Translations under genes and position numbers: made by a program | Shown here: positions 44,800-54,340 of the stretch, piece by piece | How positions within the stretch are numbered: position 1 is the stretch's first letter | Layout: each line of letters opens with the position of its first letter | Notes under the pieces: model-generated | Databases searched by the model: none | What the model was told of the DNA's origin: nothing | The model's input: the letters and a program-made list of their open reading frames with translations, nothing else | Assembly: GCA_036702975.1 (NCBI GenBank) | Contig: DATNPX010000026.1 | Location: 172,102-236,101 of the forward strand | Origin: DATNPX01 sp036702975 | GTDB lineage: Bacteria > Cyanobacteriota > Vampirovibrionia > Obscuribacterales > Obscuribacteraceae | Direction: 5' to 3' | Length of the DNA: 64,000 nucleotides

Positions 44800-46347
44800 G
44801 TGCCACCAGTTACTCTCTTGATTTTGGACGGTTGGGGTCATTCCCACGAAAAACGTGGAAACGCGATTCTTTTAGCAAAGACTCCTAATTACGACGATAT
44901 GTTAAACAGATTTCCCAACAGTCTTGTTGAAGCGTCTGGCACTTGCGTCGGTCTACCGCCTGGACTGATGGGCAACTCCGAAGTCGGGCATCTGACAATA
45001 GGCGCAGGTCGCACAGTCGTGCAAAAGCTAACGTTAATTAGCGACACGATTGCCGACGGTACTTTTTTCAAAAATCCGGTTTTGCTGAAGGCATTCGAGC
45101 AAGCTAAGAAACCCGGTGCTGCATTACATATTACTGGCTTGGTCTCCGACGGCTGCGTGCACTCCAGCCCCGATCATTTGCAAGGGCTTATCGCTTTTGC
45201 AAAACGAGAAAAGATAAACGAAGTGATCGTGCATCCGATTCTAGACGGTCGCGATACGCCTCCTCGTTCTGCTTTGCGCTTCATGCGTGAATTGCAGGAG
45301 CATCTTGAAGGCGTTGGCAAAGTGGGCGTTGTTTGTGGCCGCTACTATGCGATGGATCGCGACAGTCGTTGGGAACGTGTTGAAAAGTTCTGGCGCGCTA
45401 TCGTCCTGGGCGAAGGACAGCGCGCAAATTCGGCGACGGAGGCTGTACAGAATGCCTACGACAACAATTTGAATGACGAGTTTATTACACCATATGTCGT
45501 AACACCGAGAGCAATCAAAGACGGCGACGCTGTCATATGTTTCAACTTCCGCCCAGATCGAGTACGCCAAATCAGCCGTGCCCTTACTCAACCAGATTTC
45601 ACCGGTTTTGAAAGGCCGGTCACACCATCTATCTACTATGCATGTATGACCGAATACGACCAGTCGTTGAAATTGCCGGTGGCCTTCGATCCATCAGTGT
45701 TGCCTTCGCAAGATATTGAGATGACCTTGCCGGAGTGTGTTGCCTGCCATCACAAAAAGCAATTTCACACGGCTGAGACTGAGAAGTATGCGCACGTTAC
45801 CTATTTTCTAAACGGCGGTCGCGAAGCAGCTTGCCATGATGAAGAACGGTTATTGATTCCATCTTTAAAAGTAGCGACTTACGATTTAGCTCCCGGTATG
45901 CAAACCGAAAAGATATGTGATGCAGCTATCGAAGCGATACATTCGGATCAGTACCCTCTCATCGTTCTCAATTTCGCAAACCCAGACATGGTTGGACATA
46001 CCGGTGTTCTCGAAAAAGCAGTTGACGCAGTTCAATCGGTCGATGAGGCCTTTGGTCGTCTGATAGAAGCGACAAGCAAAGCACAGGGCTCTCTTATCAT
46101 TACCGCCGACCATGGCAATTGCGAACAAATGATCGATCTAAAAACCGGTGAACCACATACTGCGCACACGACAAACCCAGTACCAGCAATAGTGGCAGAC
46201 TTTCAAGCCGGCGATCGGCTGGGGCTGCGCAACGGCACGAAAATGAGAAAAGGAACATTGGCGGACATTGCGCCTACAGTCCTTGAATTGATGGGGCTTG
46301 ACAAGCCAGAACAGATGAGCGGTACATCCCTTCTCACTCGCTCTTAG
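44800..46347 (+). CDS. gpmI: 2,3-bisphosphoglycerate-independent phosphoglycerate mutase
   Basis: Interconverts 3- and 2-phosphoglycerate with two Mn ions. Evidence: LLILDGWGHSHEKRGNAI with the metal-binding Asp, the phosphorylated Ser in GLMGNSEVGHLTIGAG, HPILDGRDTPPRS, and the C-terminal ITADHGNCEQM and HTAHTTNPVP. The GTG at 44800, preceded by AAAGG at 9 bases, is chosen because the longer frame adds 34 residues without similarity. The length of 515 residues is normal. Confidence 0.96.
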   Translation: MPPVTLLILDGWGHSHEKRGNAILLAKTPNYDDMLNRFPNSLVEASGTCVGLPPGLMGNSEVGHLTIGAGRTVVQKLTLISDTIADGTFFKNPVLLKAFEQAKKPGAALHITGLVSDGCVHSSPDHLQGLIAFAKREKINEVIVHPILDGRDTPPRSALRFMRELQEHLEGVGKVGVVCGRYYAMDRDSRWERVEKFWRAIVLGEGQRANSATEAVQNAYDNNLNDEFITPYVVTPRAIKDGDAVICFNFRPDRVRQISRALTQPDFTGFERPVTPSIYYACMTEYDQSLKLPVAFDPSVLPSQDIEMTLPECVACHHKKQFHTAETEKYAHVTYFLNGGREAACHDEERLLIPSLKVATYDLAPGMQTEKICDAAIEAIHSDQYPLIVLNFANPDMVGHTGVLEKAVDAVQSVDEAFGRLIEATSKAQGSLIITADHGNCEQMIDLKTGEPHTAHTTNPVPAIVADFQAGDRLGLRNGTKMRKGTLADIAPTVLELMGLDKPEQMSGTSLLTRS

Positions 46348-46563
46348 TCGCGGACAAGATGCGTTTTCAGCAGCACTCCAGCTATAGCACGATGTAAATT
46401 CTCTGCTAAACCGTGAGCGTGAATTAGCTGTTTCAAGGCATTATCGGTTGCTCACATTGGCGCGACGCGTGGTTGCTAAGCGCCGCTCATAGTGCATGTG
46501 TACTGTTTATAAGCCTTCAAACTAATACTGCGCAATGAAGCTTTAGCAAACATTCCAAGTGGT
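46348..46563. other. intergenic region after gpmI
   Basis: No gene, no terminator and no RNA recognised in this stretch before the promoter at 46564. Confidence 0.4.
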
Positions 46564-46591
46564 TTGACTCGCATTCGATAACCTGTATAAT
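46564..46591 (+). promoter_or_regulatory. strong sigma70-type promoter of the Thr-rich lipoprotein gene
   Basis: TTGACT (-35), a 16-base spacer and a perfect TATAAT (-10). The predicted start lies near 46598, giving a leader of about 95 bases to the ATG at 46694. Confidence 0.75.
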
Positions 46592-46693
46592 TGCCGCCGT
46601 ATCGCATTGGCTAAGGTTACTAGTTTGCCGCTCGTTCACCGAACGCTGTCGAGACAAACACTTAACAGGATAAGAAGGAGACGATTCAGCTTT

Positions 46694-46948
46694 ATGACTT
46701 TGAATTTCCAAACAATCGCACTCGCAACGGCAAGCATTGCATTAGTGGCCTCATTGACGGCGTGCAGCGGCGGTGAAAGTTCTTCAACAACTTCCACGAC
46801 CACTACCACCACGCCGGCTGCGACGGGTACAACCACTGATACCACCACCACTACATCGACCACCACTGCTCCTGCAGCAACTGGTGCAGCAACCGGTGCA
46901 GCAACTGGTTCCACCACCGCAACCACAACTAGCAGCACCAGCCCCTAG
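46694..46948 (+). CDS. Thr/Ala-rich small lipoprotein (84 aa)
   Basis: Function unknown. A lipoprotein signal peptide ends in the lipobox LTAC-SGG (Cys about residue 23), so the protein should be lipid-anchored. The rest is almost entirely Thr, Ala, Ser and Gly with the short repeat AATG and Thr runs, likely glycosylated or simply unfolded. A GGAG lies 13 bases before the ATG, a little far. The longer frame from 46607 runs over the promoter-proximal leader. A good promoter before it and a strong hairpin after it define a single-gene transcript; a high expression level is plausible. Confidence 0.75.
   Translation: MTLNFQTIALATASIALVASLTACSGGESSSTTSTTTTTTPAATGTTTDTTTTTSTTTAPAATGAATGAATGSTTATTTSSTSP
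46874..46909 (+). repeat. three 12-bp tandem repeats in the lipoprotein gene
   Basis: GCAGCAACTGGT, GCAGCAACCGGT and GCAGCAACTGGT follow one another, coding for AATG repeats. Copy number could vary between strains by slippage. Confidence 0.85.
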
Positions 46949-46986
46949 TTGATAAGTTGCTCGATAGAGTGTAACTAAAAAACTTC

Positions 46987-47016
46987 GACCACTCTTTGGG
47001 AAACCAGAGAGTGGTC
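46987..47016 (+). terminator. terminator hairpin after the lipoprotein gene
   Basis: A 13-bp stem (GACCACTCTTTGG against CCAGAGAGTGGTC, with one G-U pair) closed by a GAAA tetraloop. The following bases TGTTATATATA are moderately T-rich. The opposite strand carries an A6 tract, so it could also stop minus-strand transcription. Confidence 0.75.
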
Positions 47017-47055
47017 TGTTATATATAGACTGATCAAATCTTGCAAAGGTAACCA

Positions 47056-48318
47056 ATGGCATCAGACAGACGCAATACCGACAAAGTTTATTGCTTGACG
47101 AAAAAGCGAGTTCTTTCGACGCTCTTGCTCGGTATGTCGTTGACGGCGACAGCTCCAAATGCCTACGCCGACAACGGAGGGCTTCTAGCGTGGGGGCACC
47201 ATAAGAAAGACAAAGATTCACAGTCTGATACCAGTACCAGCACGCCAGGCAGCACCGGCCGCGGTACTGGTGTTACTAATGGTGCAATTCCACCGACAGC
47301 CGCACAAACTCCCAGCCCTTCAAGCGACAACGGAAACCCTATACTCGTTACGCCGTCAACTATGGTTGATTTGAACTCGGCTCGTTTTTCAAAACTAACA
47401 ATCGATTTGCAAAACGCTCAATTTCATGACACCAGCATCGAACGAGGCACTGTCACGGCGAGCGATATGGACTTTACGCAAGGCGCGCTGAACGGACTAA
47501 ACATAGACGTGATCGGCGGTCATTTCCAACAGTTTGTATTCGATGAAATGACATTGAACACGTCCGGCAATTTGCGATTCGATCCACGGGTTCTCCTGCA
47601 AGAGAAGGTACTGCAATTCACAACTCCCACTCGGGCAGACGTTGCCGTTTCGGTCTCTCAAGAGAGCCTGAACAAATTCCTCTCAGATCCTCACACTCTG
47701 GCTAATTTGTCCGTCACAGTCAGCAAAAGACTCGGTGCACTGGCAAATCTGTTTGGGGCCAACGTCTCTAATCTCGGCGTTACTTTGAAAGAGGCGCACG
47801 TGATTTTGAACAAAGGAAACAAGATGCTGATCGCAGTCACAGCCGACCTCGGCATGGGTGGAGTCGGTGTTCCACTGTCGTTCGAAATCGATGCGCAGCT
47901 AGGAGTCAAAGACGGCTGGGTTGATGTCTCTGACACTCACTTAATGACAAATGGACAAGAGATATCACCGCAGCTTTCTGAAGTGCTCGTCAAAAAAGTA
48001 AACAGCCTCGCTTCTTGGGGTCATAAGTCCGACGACATTCAGTTCGATTTCACGGATATAAAGGTCATTCCAGGAAAACAGTTTTCGGTAAAAGGCACAG
48101 CGATGATCAAGAGATTGAGGCTGACAGCGCCTAGAGATGAAGGGCAACCGAGCTCAGTACCGCCGACCCAGGGTGCGCCGGTTGCGCCAGGAATGTCTGT
48201 GCCGGGCGCTCAAGTCATTCCTGTGATGCCGATGAAGCCGGCAACGCCCCAAGTTCCTGGCACACCTGGACAAATGGCACCGGGAATAACGCCAGAGAAC
48301 ACGGTACCGTCCAGATAG
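47056..48318 (+). CDS. secreted DUF2993 (LmeA-like) protein
   Basis: A probable signal peptide of about 38 residues (hydrophobic stretch ending PNAYA) leads to a Ser/Thr linker and then a DUF2993 domain (about residues 105-330). This domain is related to mycobacterial LmeA, a phospholipid-binding protein of the periplasm, and is frequent in cyanobacteria. Beta-rich repeats such as LTIDLQNAQFHDTSI and VSVSQESLNKFL fit. The last 60 residues are Pro/Gly/Ala/Gln-rich. The ATG has AAAGGT upstream. Lipid binding is inferred. Confidence 0.82.
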   Translation: MASDRRNTDKVYCLTKKRVLSTLLLGMSLTATAPNAYADNGGLLAWGHHKKDKDSQSDTSTSTPGSTGRGTGVTNGAIPPTAAQTPSPSSDNGNPILVTPSTMVDLNSARFSKLTIDLQNAQFHDTSIERGTVTASDMDFTQGALNGLNIDVIGGHFQQFVFDEMTLNTSGNLRFDPRVLLQEKVLQFTTPTRADVAVSVSQESLNKFLSDPHTLANLSVTVSKRLGALANLFGANVSNLGVTLKEAHVILNKGNKMLIAVTADLGMGGVGVPLSFEIDAQLGVKDGWVDVSDTHLMTNGQEISPQLSEVLVKKVNSLASWGHKSDDIQFDFTDIKVIPGKQFSVKGTAMIKRLRLTAPRDEGQPSSVPPTQGAPVAPGMSVPGAQVIPVMPMKPATPQVPGTPGQMAPGITPENTVPSR

Positions 48319-48410
48319 CGGACAACCAATTCGGTTTTCAACACCAACAAAGTCAAGTCCGCGTATATACTGATATGCGTAACTTGGGGTCAACACGAAA
48401 GCGAGACTAA

Positions 48411-49136
48411 ATGTATCGGCGGCGCGACAATCGTCAATGGGATCAGTTAAGACCGGTCAAGTTCACCAGACACTTTACGAAGAACGCTGACGGTTCAGTG
48501 CTGGTGGAGTTTGGCGATACTAAGGTATTCACGACAGCAAAGATCGAAGAGCGCGTGCCGGCGTTTTTAATCGGCAAAAGCGAAGGTTGGGTAACCGCAG
48601 AATATTCACTGTTACCGGGCTCCACGCTGGTGCGTTCGCCCCGTGAAGTAACGCGTGGCCAACCATCAGGCCGCACAAACGAAATTCAGCGCTTAATCGG
48701 ACGTTGCCTGCGCGGAGTTGTCGACCGCCGGGCTCTAGGCGAACGAACAATCACTATTGACTGCGACGTTCTTCAGGCTGATGGTGGCACACGCGTAGCC
48801 GCCATCAACGGTGGCTTCCTTGCGCTATATGATGCTTTGACCAAGTTGCGAAAACAGGGGCTATGGGACGATCTCCCGATCGCCGAACACATGGCCGCAG
48901 TCAGTATTTGCCAGGTCAAAGGCGAGATACTTCTTGACCCAAACTACAATGAAGATTCGCAAGCTGAAATGGACAGCAATATCGTACTGACAGAGTCAGG
49001 CGATATTCTCGAATTGCAGATCTCTTCTGAGAGTAAGCCTTACGATTCGACCAAGCTGCTTGATCTACTGAACCTCGCGCAAAAGGGCATCAAAGAGATA
49101 GTCGAGATGCAATATGCGGCTCTGAAACAGCGTTAG
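48411..49136 (+). CDS. rph: ribonuclease PH
   Basis: A phosphorolytic 3'-5' exoribonuclease that trims tRNA 3' ends. Signatures: RPVKFTRHFTKNADGSVLVEFGDTKV, EYSLLPGSTLVRSPREVTRG, SGRTNEIQRLIGRCLRGVVD and DCDVLQADGGTRVAAINGG. The C-terminal part is more divergent than usual: the motif LPYxEDS is replaced by DPNYNEDS and the GTAE segment by ISSESKPYD. The length of 241 residues is standard. Confidence 0.95.
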   Translation: MYRRRDNRQWDQLRPVKFTRHFTKNADGSVLVEFGDTKVFTTAKIEERVPAFLIGKSEGWVTAEYSLLPGSTLVRSPREVTRGQPSGRTNEIQRLIGRCLRGVVDRRALGERTITIDCDVLQADGGTRVAAINGGFLALYDALTKLRKQGLWDDLPIAEHMAAVSICQVKGEILLDPNYNEDSQAEMDSNIVLTESGDILELQISSESKPYDSTKLLDLLNLAQKGIKEIVEMQYAALKQR

Positions 49137-49363
49137 ACCCAAAACTGATCGCAGCGACCGATATTACCTGCTGGCAACTTATTACGAAGTATGTATTGCA
49201 CTCTTTAACGGAAGAGGGCGAGATGGCAAACAAGCGTAATAAATCAGCTTAAAATTTAAGCACATTTTCAGCCTGCGAACGTCTGTAAAAGTAGTGGATA
49301 TGGACTTTAACGCCACTCGCGGACATCGAGACGCGAGTTTGGCTCAGGGAGTAGTTATATTTT

Positions 49364-50992
49364 ATGTACGCATCTGCTGACAACGAGGAAGTTACGCTTA
49401 CACTAGTAGCCAAGAGCTCAACCACAGGACCAACTTCTCTTTTGTCCAGTAAAGCCACTGAATCGAGTTTTGACCCCGTCAAAGAGACCTTCCGTGACAT
49501 CAGCACTAAAAAGCTGATCATGTCTTGGTGGCGGGTTTTCTGGCGTATCTACAAGCTGCAGGGCTTCAAAAACGCCTTGCGGGTCTTTCCAATCGTTTTC
49601 ATGATCATCAAGACGGTGCGCGGATTCGCCAGATATCACGCCGCCCAGTTTGCGAAAACGTCCAAACTGCCAGATGACCATGACTGCGAAGAAGCAGCAC
49701 TGACTAACGAGGAATACGAAGAATATCGTCTCCTCGGGCGCTGGTTGTGTCGAAAATTGCACGACTTGGGTCCAACCTTTATCAAGATCGGACAAACATT
49801 TTCCACTCGAGCCGACCTGTTGCCACTACCGGCAATGCTAGAACTGGCGGTACTACAAGAACAAGTCGCACCATTTCCGACAGCCATTGCGCGCCAAGTC
49901 ATCGAAAGAGAGCTTGGCGGCGCCCCCGAGAATCTATACGCCTCATTCAACGATGTCCCTATAGCGGCTGCAAGCTTGTCACAAGCATACAGAGCGGTTC
50001 TTCACGATGGGCGCGAAGTCGTGGTGAAAGTGCAACGCCCTGACCTGGCGCAGCTTATTGCCCGCGACGTGCAGATACTGGCAGCCGTTGCAGACGAAGT
50101 CATGACTTATCCAAGCATGTGTCGCCATACCGATTGGCCATCTATTGTCGAAGAATTTGCGCACACAATATTCGACGAAATCGACTACATAAGAGAAGGC
50201 CGCAACGCTGACACTTTTAGGCACAACTTTCGTAACTTCAACCAGATCTGCATTCCCCGCATCATCTGGCGTTTGACCGGTCGCCGGGTACTGACGATCG
50301 AATACATTGAAGGCGTGCGAGTGACAGATCTTGCCGCTCTGAGGGAGCAAAACTTAGAGCCAGAGGAAGTAACGCGGATCGGCGCCAACTTCTACCTTCG
50401 TCAGTTGTTGGAAGATGGTTTCTTCCATGCCGACCCTCACCCGGGCAACATGCGTGTCATGGCCGATGGCCGCATAGGAATTTTCGATTTCGGCATGGTT
50501 GGTCGCATATCTGGTGAGCTAAAGCAGCACCTAGTAAATGCCTTCATGCACGTGATTCAGCATGAATACAGGCTTTTGATTGATGACTTTATCGGCATGG
50601 GTTTTCTTGACGCCAGCGTAGACAAAGAAGCCCTCTACCAAGACCTGGCGCCCGTAGTCGAAGCACGTTTTGCAGAAGGAATGACCAAAGTGCGTTTCCG
50701 CAAGATGCTCTTCGACTTCTCAGACGTCGTCTACAAATATCCATTCCGACTGCCAACCGAATTCACCTTTGTCATGCGTGCTCTGCTCACATTGGAAGGT
50801 GTCGCGTTGACAATTAATCCGGACTTTAATTTTATCGATGCCGCTCTTCCATTCGCTCATCGCATCATCCTGAAGAACAATGGCGTTCTTGGTCAGGCCC
50901 TCTTTAAAGAAGTCTTCCAGGACGGGCGCTTCAATCCACAGGCAGCACTGAACTTATTCAAAGCCGCTGCGAAACTGACCGTACAACGATAA
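49364..50992 (+). CDS. ABC1/UbiB-family atypical kinase
   Basis: A UbiB-like ATPase/kinase associated with quinone or lipid metabolism. The family-specific KxGQ motif is FIKIGQTFSTRADLLP, followed by the Ala-rich loop AAASLSQ, the VVKVQRP lysine, EIDYIREGRNADTF, FHADPHPGN and the DFG-like IFDFGMVGR. The N-terminal 90 residues carry a hydrophobic patch that may contact the membrane. The C-terminal half is helical, with no clear transmembrane helices. The length of 542 residues is normal. No ubi gene neighbours are seen. Confidence 0.93.
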   Translation: MYASADNEEVTLTLVAKSSTTGPTSLLSSKATESSFDPVKETFRDISTKKLIMSWWRVFWRIYKLQGFKNALRVFPIVFMIIKTVRGFARYHAAQFAKTSKLPDDHDCEEAALTNEEYEEYRLLGRWLCRKLHDLGPTFIKIGQTFSTRADLLPLPAMLELAVLQEQVAPFPTAIARQVIERELGGAPENLYASFNDVPIAAASLSQAYRAVLHDGREVVVKVQRPDLAQLIARDVQILAAVADEVMTYPSMCRHTDWPSIVEEFAHTIFDEIDYIREGRNADTFRHNFRNFNQICIPRIIWRLTGRRVLTIEYIEGVRVTDLAALREQNLEPEEVTRIGANFYLRQLLEDGFFHADPHPGNMRVMADGRIGIFDFGMVGRISGELKQHLVNAFMHVIQHEYRLLIDDFIGMGFLDASVDKEALYQDLAPVVEARFAEGMTKVRFRKMLFDFSDVVYKYPFRLPTEFTFVMRALLTLEGVALTINPDFNFIDAALPFAHRIILKNNGVLGQALFKEVFQDGRFNPQAALNLFKAAAKLTVQR

Positions 50993-51383
50993 ATACGGAA
51001 AACGCTTACCGTAGAGCTCTCTTGAGTGCTTCGAGCAGGGGTTGTCAGTCTCTTTTTGGCTCTCACTCTTCTTTTTGAACTGCTGCCAATGCCGCTTTTA
51101 TGCAGCCGCAGACCACTTTTGACTAGCTGGCGCTCACCAGTCGAAAGCACATAAAGCCCTGAATGTGGCGATCTCTCCGAGCATTTCGTATTAGCTATTT
51201 TTATGTTGCTTGAGCCGTAAGGCTGGAGTAACTTTAGGAACAAGGATATCGGACCAAATTTTCAAGTGGGGTTTTTCCCACTGAATTCGATACTTCTCCA
51301 AGTTTTTGGCTCACAATAGGACCGGAGTCTAAAGGCAACCAAGTTAGCGAGAGAGTTTCTCTACTGGAGCGGAAAGAGACATC
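50993..51383. other. intergenic region after the UbiB-like gene, with a hairpin
   Basis: Nearly 390 bases with no gene I can support. A minus-strand frame at 50893-51243 overlaps the end of the UbiB-like gene and looks non-coding (Arg/Ser/Lys-rich). A small hairpin AGTGGG-gttttt-CCCACT lies at 51265-51282, about 100 bases before the next gene. Confidence 0.45.
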
Positions 51384-52148
51384 ATGGCTCAACTGCAAGC
51401 TAACAATTTTTCAAATCTTCATCAGGGCAATGTACCGACGCACGGTCGAAGCTGCCATCACTGTGGCTCGCAGCTCACGCACTTCGCTCGATTCTGTGGA
51501 GAGTGTGGAGCATCAGGCTTAAACACCGGCCCGAAAAGCGTCGTCAATTTTGCCACAGTACAGGCGCTATCGCCGATACAAAATCTACAGCCAGCACCTC
51601 ATCCGGAAGAACAGGTCCAAAACCAATCTGGCGCATTTCCCCAATACACCCAACAGCCGGCATATACACAGTCCGAACAGTATGCTCAATACGCACAGCT
51701 TGAACAGATCGATAGCGGCTTCCAATACTCACACAATCCGAATCCGGCTTTTGAAGTAACACCGCCGTCAGTCAGTCGAGCCCACGAGCCGGCTCCGCGG
51801 TTTGCCAAAGTAGCCCCGCAGATAACTCACGTAGACCCAGCTCTAAGAGCGGAGCTTGCGAAAAACATCCTCTTGCTGGCCCGCGAACGTATGTTCCTCT
51901 ACATGCACTGCCTCTTCTTTCTTGTCATCAATTTGTTCGGATTCTGGCTCTCATTGAAAGCCTACAATGAATACAATGCCGATGAACTGACCAAGACGGT
52001 CATCGCCCTCACACCCTTGATGTTCATCAACACTTTGGGCCTTGTATGCCTTTCACCTATTAAAGGCACAAAGCTTGAGATTTCGCGATTGAAAGAAAAA
52101 ATCAAATACATTCGCGTCCAGATCGAATACCGCAATATTACGCTCTAA
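51384..52148 (+). CDS. zinc-ribbon membrane protein with a Gln-rich linker
   Basis: Unknown function. The start is a zinc ribbon (CHHCG and CGECG, about residues 24-41), followed by about 100 residues rich in Gln, Pro, Tyr and Ser, then two transmembrane helices (about 172-190 and 202-222) and a basic amphipathic C-terminal helix. The layout parallels the protein at 24078-24833 (zinc ribbon, low-complexity linker, membrane segment). GGAAAGAG precedes the ATG. It may be a membrane-anchored sensor or scaffold; this is inference. Confidence 0.75.
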   Translation: MAQLQANNFSNLHQGNVPTHGRSCHHCGSQLTHFARFCGECGASGLNTGPKSVVNFATVQALSPIQNLQPAPHPEEQVQNQSGAFPQYTQQPAYTQSEQYAQYAQLEQIDSGFQYSHNPNPAFEVTPPSVSRAHEPAPRFAKVAPQITHVDPALRAELAKNILLLARERMFLYMHCLFFLVINLFGFWLSLKAYNEYNADELTKTVIALTPLMFINTLGLVCLSPIKGTKLEISRLKEKIKYIRVQIEYRNITL

Positions 52149-52188
52149 ATTCGCATCTTTTGATTTCGCTGTCGAAGCGCCGGAAGGC

Positions 52189-53637
52189 CTAGTTAGGCTC
52201 CCAGCGTAGATTTGGTTTGCGAGCAGCCAATGCCTCGTCAAGACGCCCTACAGGTGTTGTATGCGGTGCATTGCGGACAAGGTCAGGCTGGGTTTTGCTC
52301 TCTTCGTCAATTGCGATCATGATGTCGGCGAATTGATCGAGCGTCTCTTTCGACTCAGTCTCTGTCGGCTCGATCATGAGTGCTTCCGGTACCACGAGAG
52401 GGAAATACACGGTTGGTGCATGCACACCGAAATCCAAAAGACGCTTGCCTATATTGGTAGTACTGACGCCACGCTCTTTCTGTAGCGTGCCAGAGAGAAC
52501 AAACTCGTGCATGCAAGCTTGCTGATGGGGAGCATGGAAGTGTCTCTTCAATTTATGCTTGAGGTAATTGGCACCGATGATGGCATCACGCGATACTTGG
52601 CACAAACCTTCGCGTCCATGCGCCAAAATGTAACTATAAGCTCTAACCAGAATGCCGAAATTCCCGTAGAAACCTTTGATTTTTCCTATCGATTGTGGAC
52701 GGTTCCAATCGAGCAAATATCGCTCGCCTTCACGACGCACTACCGGTTTAGGCAAGAACGGCTCAAGCTGTTCTCGGCAAGCCACGGCACAGCCGCCAGG
52801 ACCGCCACCACCGTGAGGGGTGGAAAAAGTTTTGTGCAGGTTTAAGTGACAAACATCGAAACCCATGTCGCCTGGGCGGACGAGACCCATAATGGCGTTC
52901 AAATTGGCACCATCGTAATAGAGTAATCCACCCGCCGCATGGACGAGTTTTTGCACCTCCTGAATCTCTTCTTCGAAAAGTCCCAGTGTATTTGGATTAG
53001 TGAGCATTATTGCAGCTGTATCAGGGCCAAGTACCGATTTCAAGGCATCAATATCGACTAGCCCTCGGTCGTTTGATTTGATCTCGACGACTTCAAAACC
53101 AATCATTGCCGCAGTAGCTGGATTGGTACCGTGGGCAGTATCGGGGACTATCACCTTGTTGCGTTTGGTATCACCTTTGGATTCGAAATAGGCTTTGATC
53201 AACAAGAGCCCCGTCAACTCACCATGAGCTCCGGCTGCCGGTTGCAGCGTAACGGCGGGCAATCCTACAATCGCCGAAATCATCTCTTGCAATTCGAAGA
53301 GAAGCTGTAGAGCCCCTTGAATTTGATCTACGGGCTGATAAGGATGCAAGTCTTTGAATCCCGGCAGCGCAGCCATTGCATCATTTATCTTCGGGTTGTA
53401 CTTCATGGTGCATGAGCCGAGCGGATAAAAACCTTTGTCAATGCAATGATTCAGATAGCTAAGGCGAACGAAGTGCCGCATAACTTCTAATTCGCTTACT
53501 TCAGGCAAAGCCGGTGGCGTTTTGCGAATAAATTGGGCCGGCAGCAGGTCGCTAATCTTCTTTTCTGGCACACCTGGTTTCGGCAATGTTGCCGCGCTTC
53601 TGTTCTTTTGCGACTTATCGTATATCAGCTGTTCCAT
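52189..53637 (-). CDS. gcvPB: glycine dehydrogenase (decarboxylating), subunit 2
   Basis: The PLP-binding half of the two-subunit P-protein of the glycine cleavage system, which decarboxylates glycine and loads the aminomethyl group onto GcvH. The PLP lysine is K269 in HLNLHKTFSTPHGGGGPGG, and the substrate-side motifs GSCTMKYNPKIND and VPDTAHGTNPA are intact. The ATG at 53637 with AAGGA 8 bases upstream gives 482 residues. The other half (gcvPA), gcvT and gcvH are not in the window; the glycine cleavage genes are dispersed. It is convergent with the zinc-ribbon gene. Confidence 0.95.
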   Translation of the reverse strand: MEQLIYDKSQKNRSAATLPKPGVPEKKISDLLPAQFIRKTPPALPEVSELEVMRHFVRLSYLNHCIDKGFYPLGSCTMKYNPKINDAMAALPGFKDLHPYQPVDQIQGALQLLFELQEMISAIVGLPAVTLQPAAGAHGELTGLLLIKAYFESKGDTKRNKVIVPDTAHGTNPATAAMIGFEVVEIKSNDRGLVDIDALKSVLGPDTAAIMLTNPNTLGLFEEEIQEVQKLVHAAGGLLYYDGANLNAIMGLVRPGDMGFDVCHLNLHKTFSTPHGGGGPGGCAVACREQLEPFLPKPVVRREGERYLLDWNRPQSIGKIKGFYGNFGILVRAYSYILAHGREGLCQVSRDAIIGANYLKHKLKRHFHAPHQQACMHEFVLSGTLQKERGVSTTNIGKRLLDFGVHAPTVYFPLVVPEALMIEPTETESKETLDQFADIMIAIDEESKTQPDLVRNAPHTTPVGRLDEALAARKPNLRWEPN

Positions 53638-53686
53638 TTCGTTTTCCTTGCGCTCCCGCAAATTAATCGCCGTGTGTTCTCAATTT

Positions 53687-54340
53687 TTAGTGTTCGAATA
53701 CGTTAGTGAATCCCTTCATGTCTAAATCACATACGACTGGCAAGCACTCACAGACGCGCTTGGCCAGCGGCAAACGTCCCTCTCGCTCAAGAAGACTTTT
53801 TATATGCTCATAGATAGGAATGAGCACTCGTACATCGTTGGCCGCATATTCCAATTGAGATTCCGTCAAGTCATCTCGCGCCCAGTCGCTCATCTGGTCA
53901 CTCTTGTCCATCTCCTTGCGAAAAATCTCTCTAACAAGGTCTTTCAGACTGTGACGGTCAGTATAAGTGCGCACAAGTTTCGATGCGATTTTGGTGCAAA
54001 ACACGGGATTGGTCTGCGCACGTAGATGATATTTCAAAACTGAAATGTCAAAACGAGCATAGTGAAAAATCTTGAGAATCTTTTCGTTCTCCAGCAGTTT
54101 CTTCAAATTGGCACCCACCCCCTGCGCGGGGTCAATTTGATGTTTATAACGCACAAGGCTCACTACACCTTCGTCATCACAGATCTGCACAAGGCACAAT
54201 CTATCACGATGAAGATTCAATCCGCGCGTTTCGGTGTCGAGAGCTAAAAGCGTCTTGGTCGAGTAATGCTGAAAGCGCTCGTCTGGCAAGTCAAGCTCAT
54301 AAAAGTCGGGCTTTAGCTGCTTGATCAATACTTCGGTCAC
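53687..54340 (-). CDS. short RNase D-like 3'-5' exonuclease
   Basis: A DEDDy 3'-5' exonuclease. Exo I is ALDTETRGLNLHRDRLCLVQ (Asp, Glu), Exo II is FHYARFDISVL (Asp) and Exo III is YAANDVRVLIPIYEH (Tyr, Asp). The length of 217 residues covers only the catalytic domain; the two HRDC domains of E. coli RNase D (about 370 residues) are missing, the compact form found in cyanobacteria and alphaproteobacteria. It lies about 50 bases before gcvPB on the same strand. The RNA substrate is unknown. Confidence 0.9.
   Translation of the reverse strand: MTEVLIKQLKPDFYELDLPDERFQHYSTKTLLALDTETRGLNLHRDRLCLVQICDDEGVVSLVRYKHQIDPAQGVGANLKKLLENEKILKIFHYARFDISVLKYHLRAQTNPVFCTKIASKLVRTYTDRHSLKDLVREIFRKEMDKSDQMSDWARDDLTESQLEYAANDVRVLIPIYEHIKSLLEREGRLPLAKRVCECLPVVCDLDMKGFTNVFEH

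Noticed and set aside
46636..46938. 100-codon minus-strand Val-rich frame over the lipoprotein gene
   Set aside because: The Val runs are the complement of ACC/ACA Thr runs on the plus strand, where a lipobox, promoter and terminator exist.
50893..51243. 116-codon minus-strand frame after the UbiB-like gene
   Set aside because: Overlaps the C-terminal coding region of the UbiB-like protein by 100 bases and is rich in Arg, Ser and Lys, typical of antisense translation.
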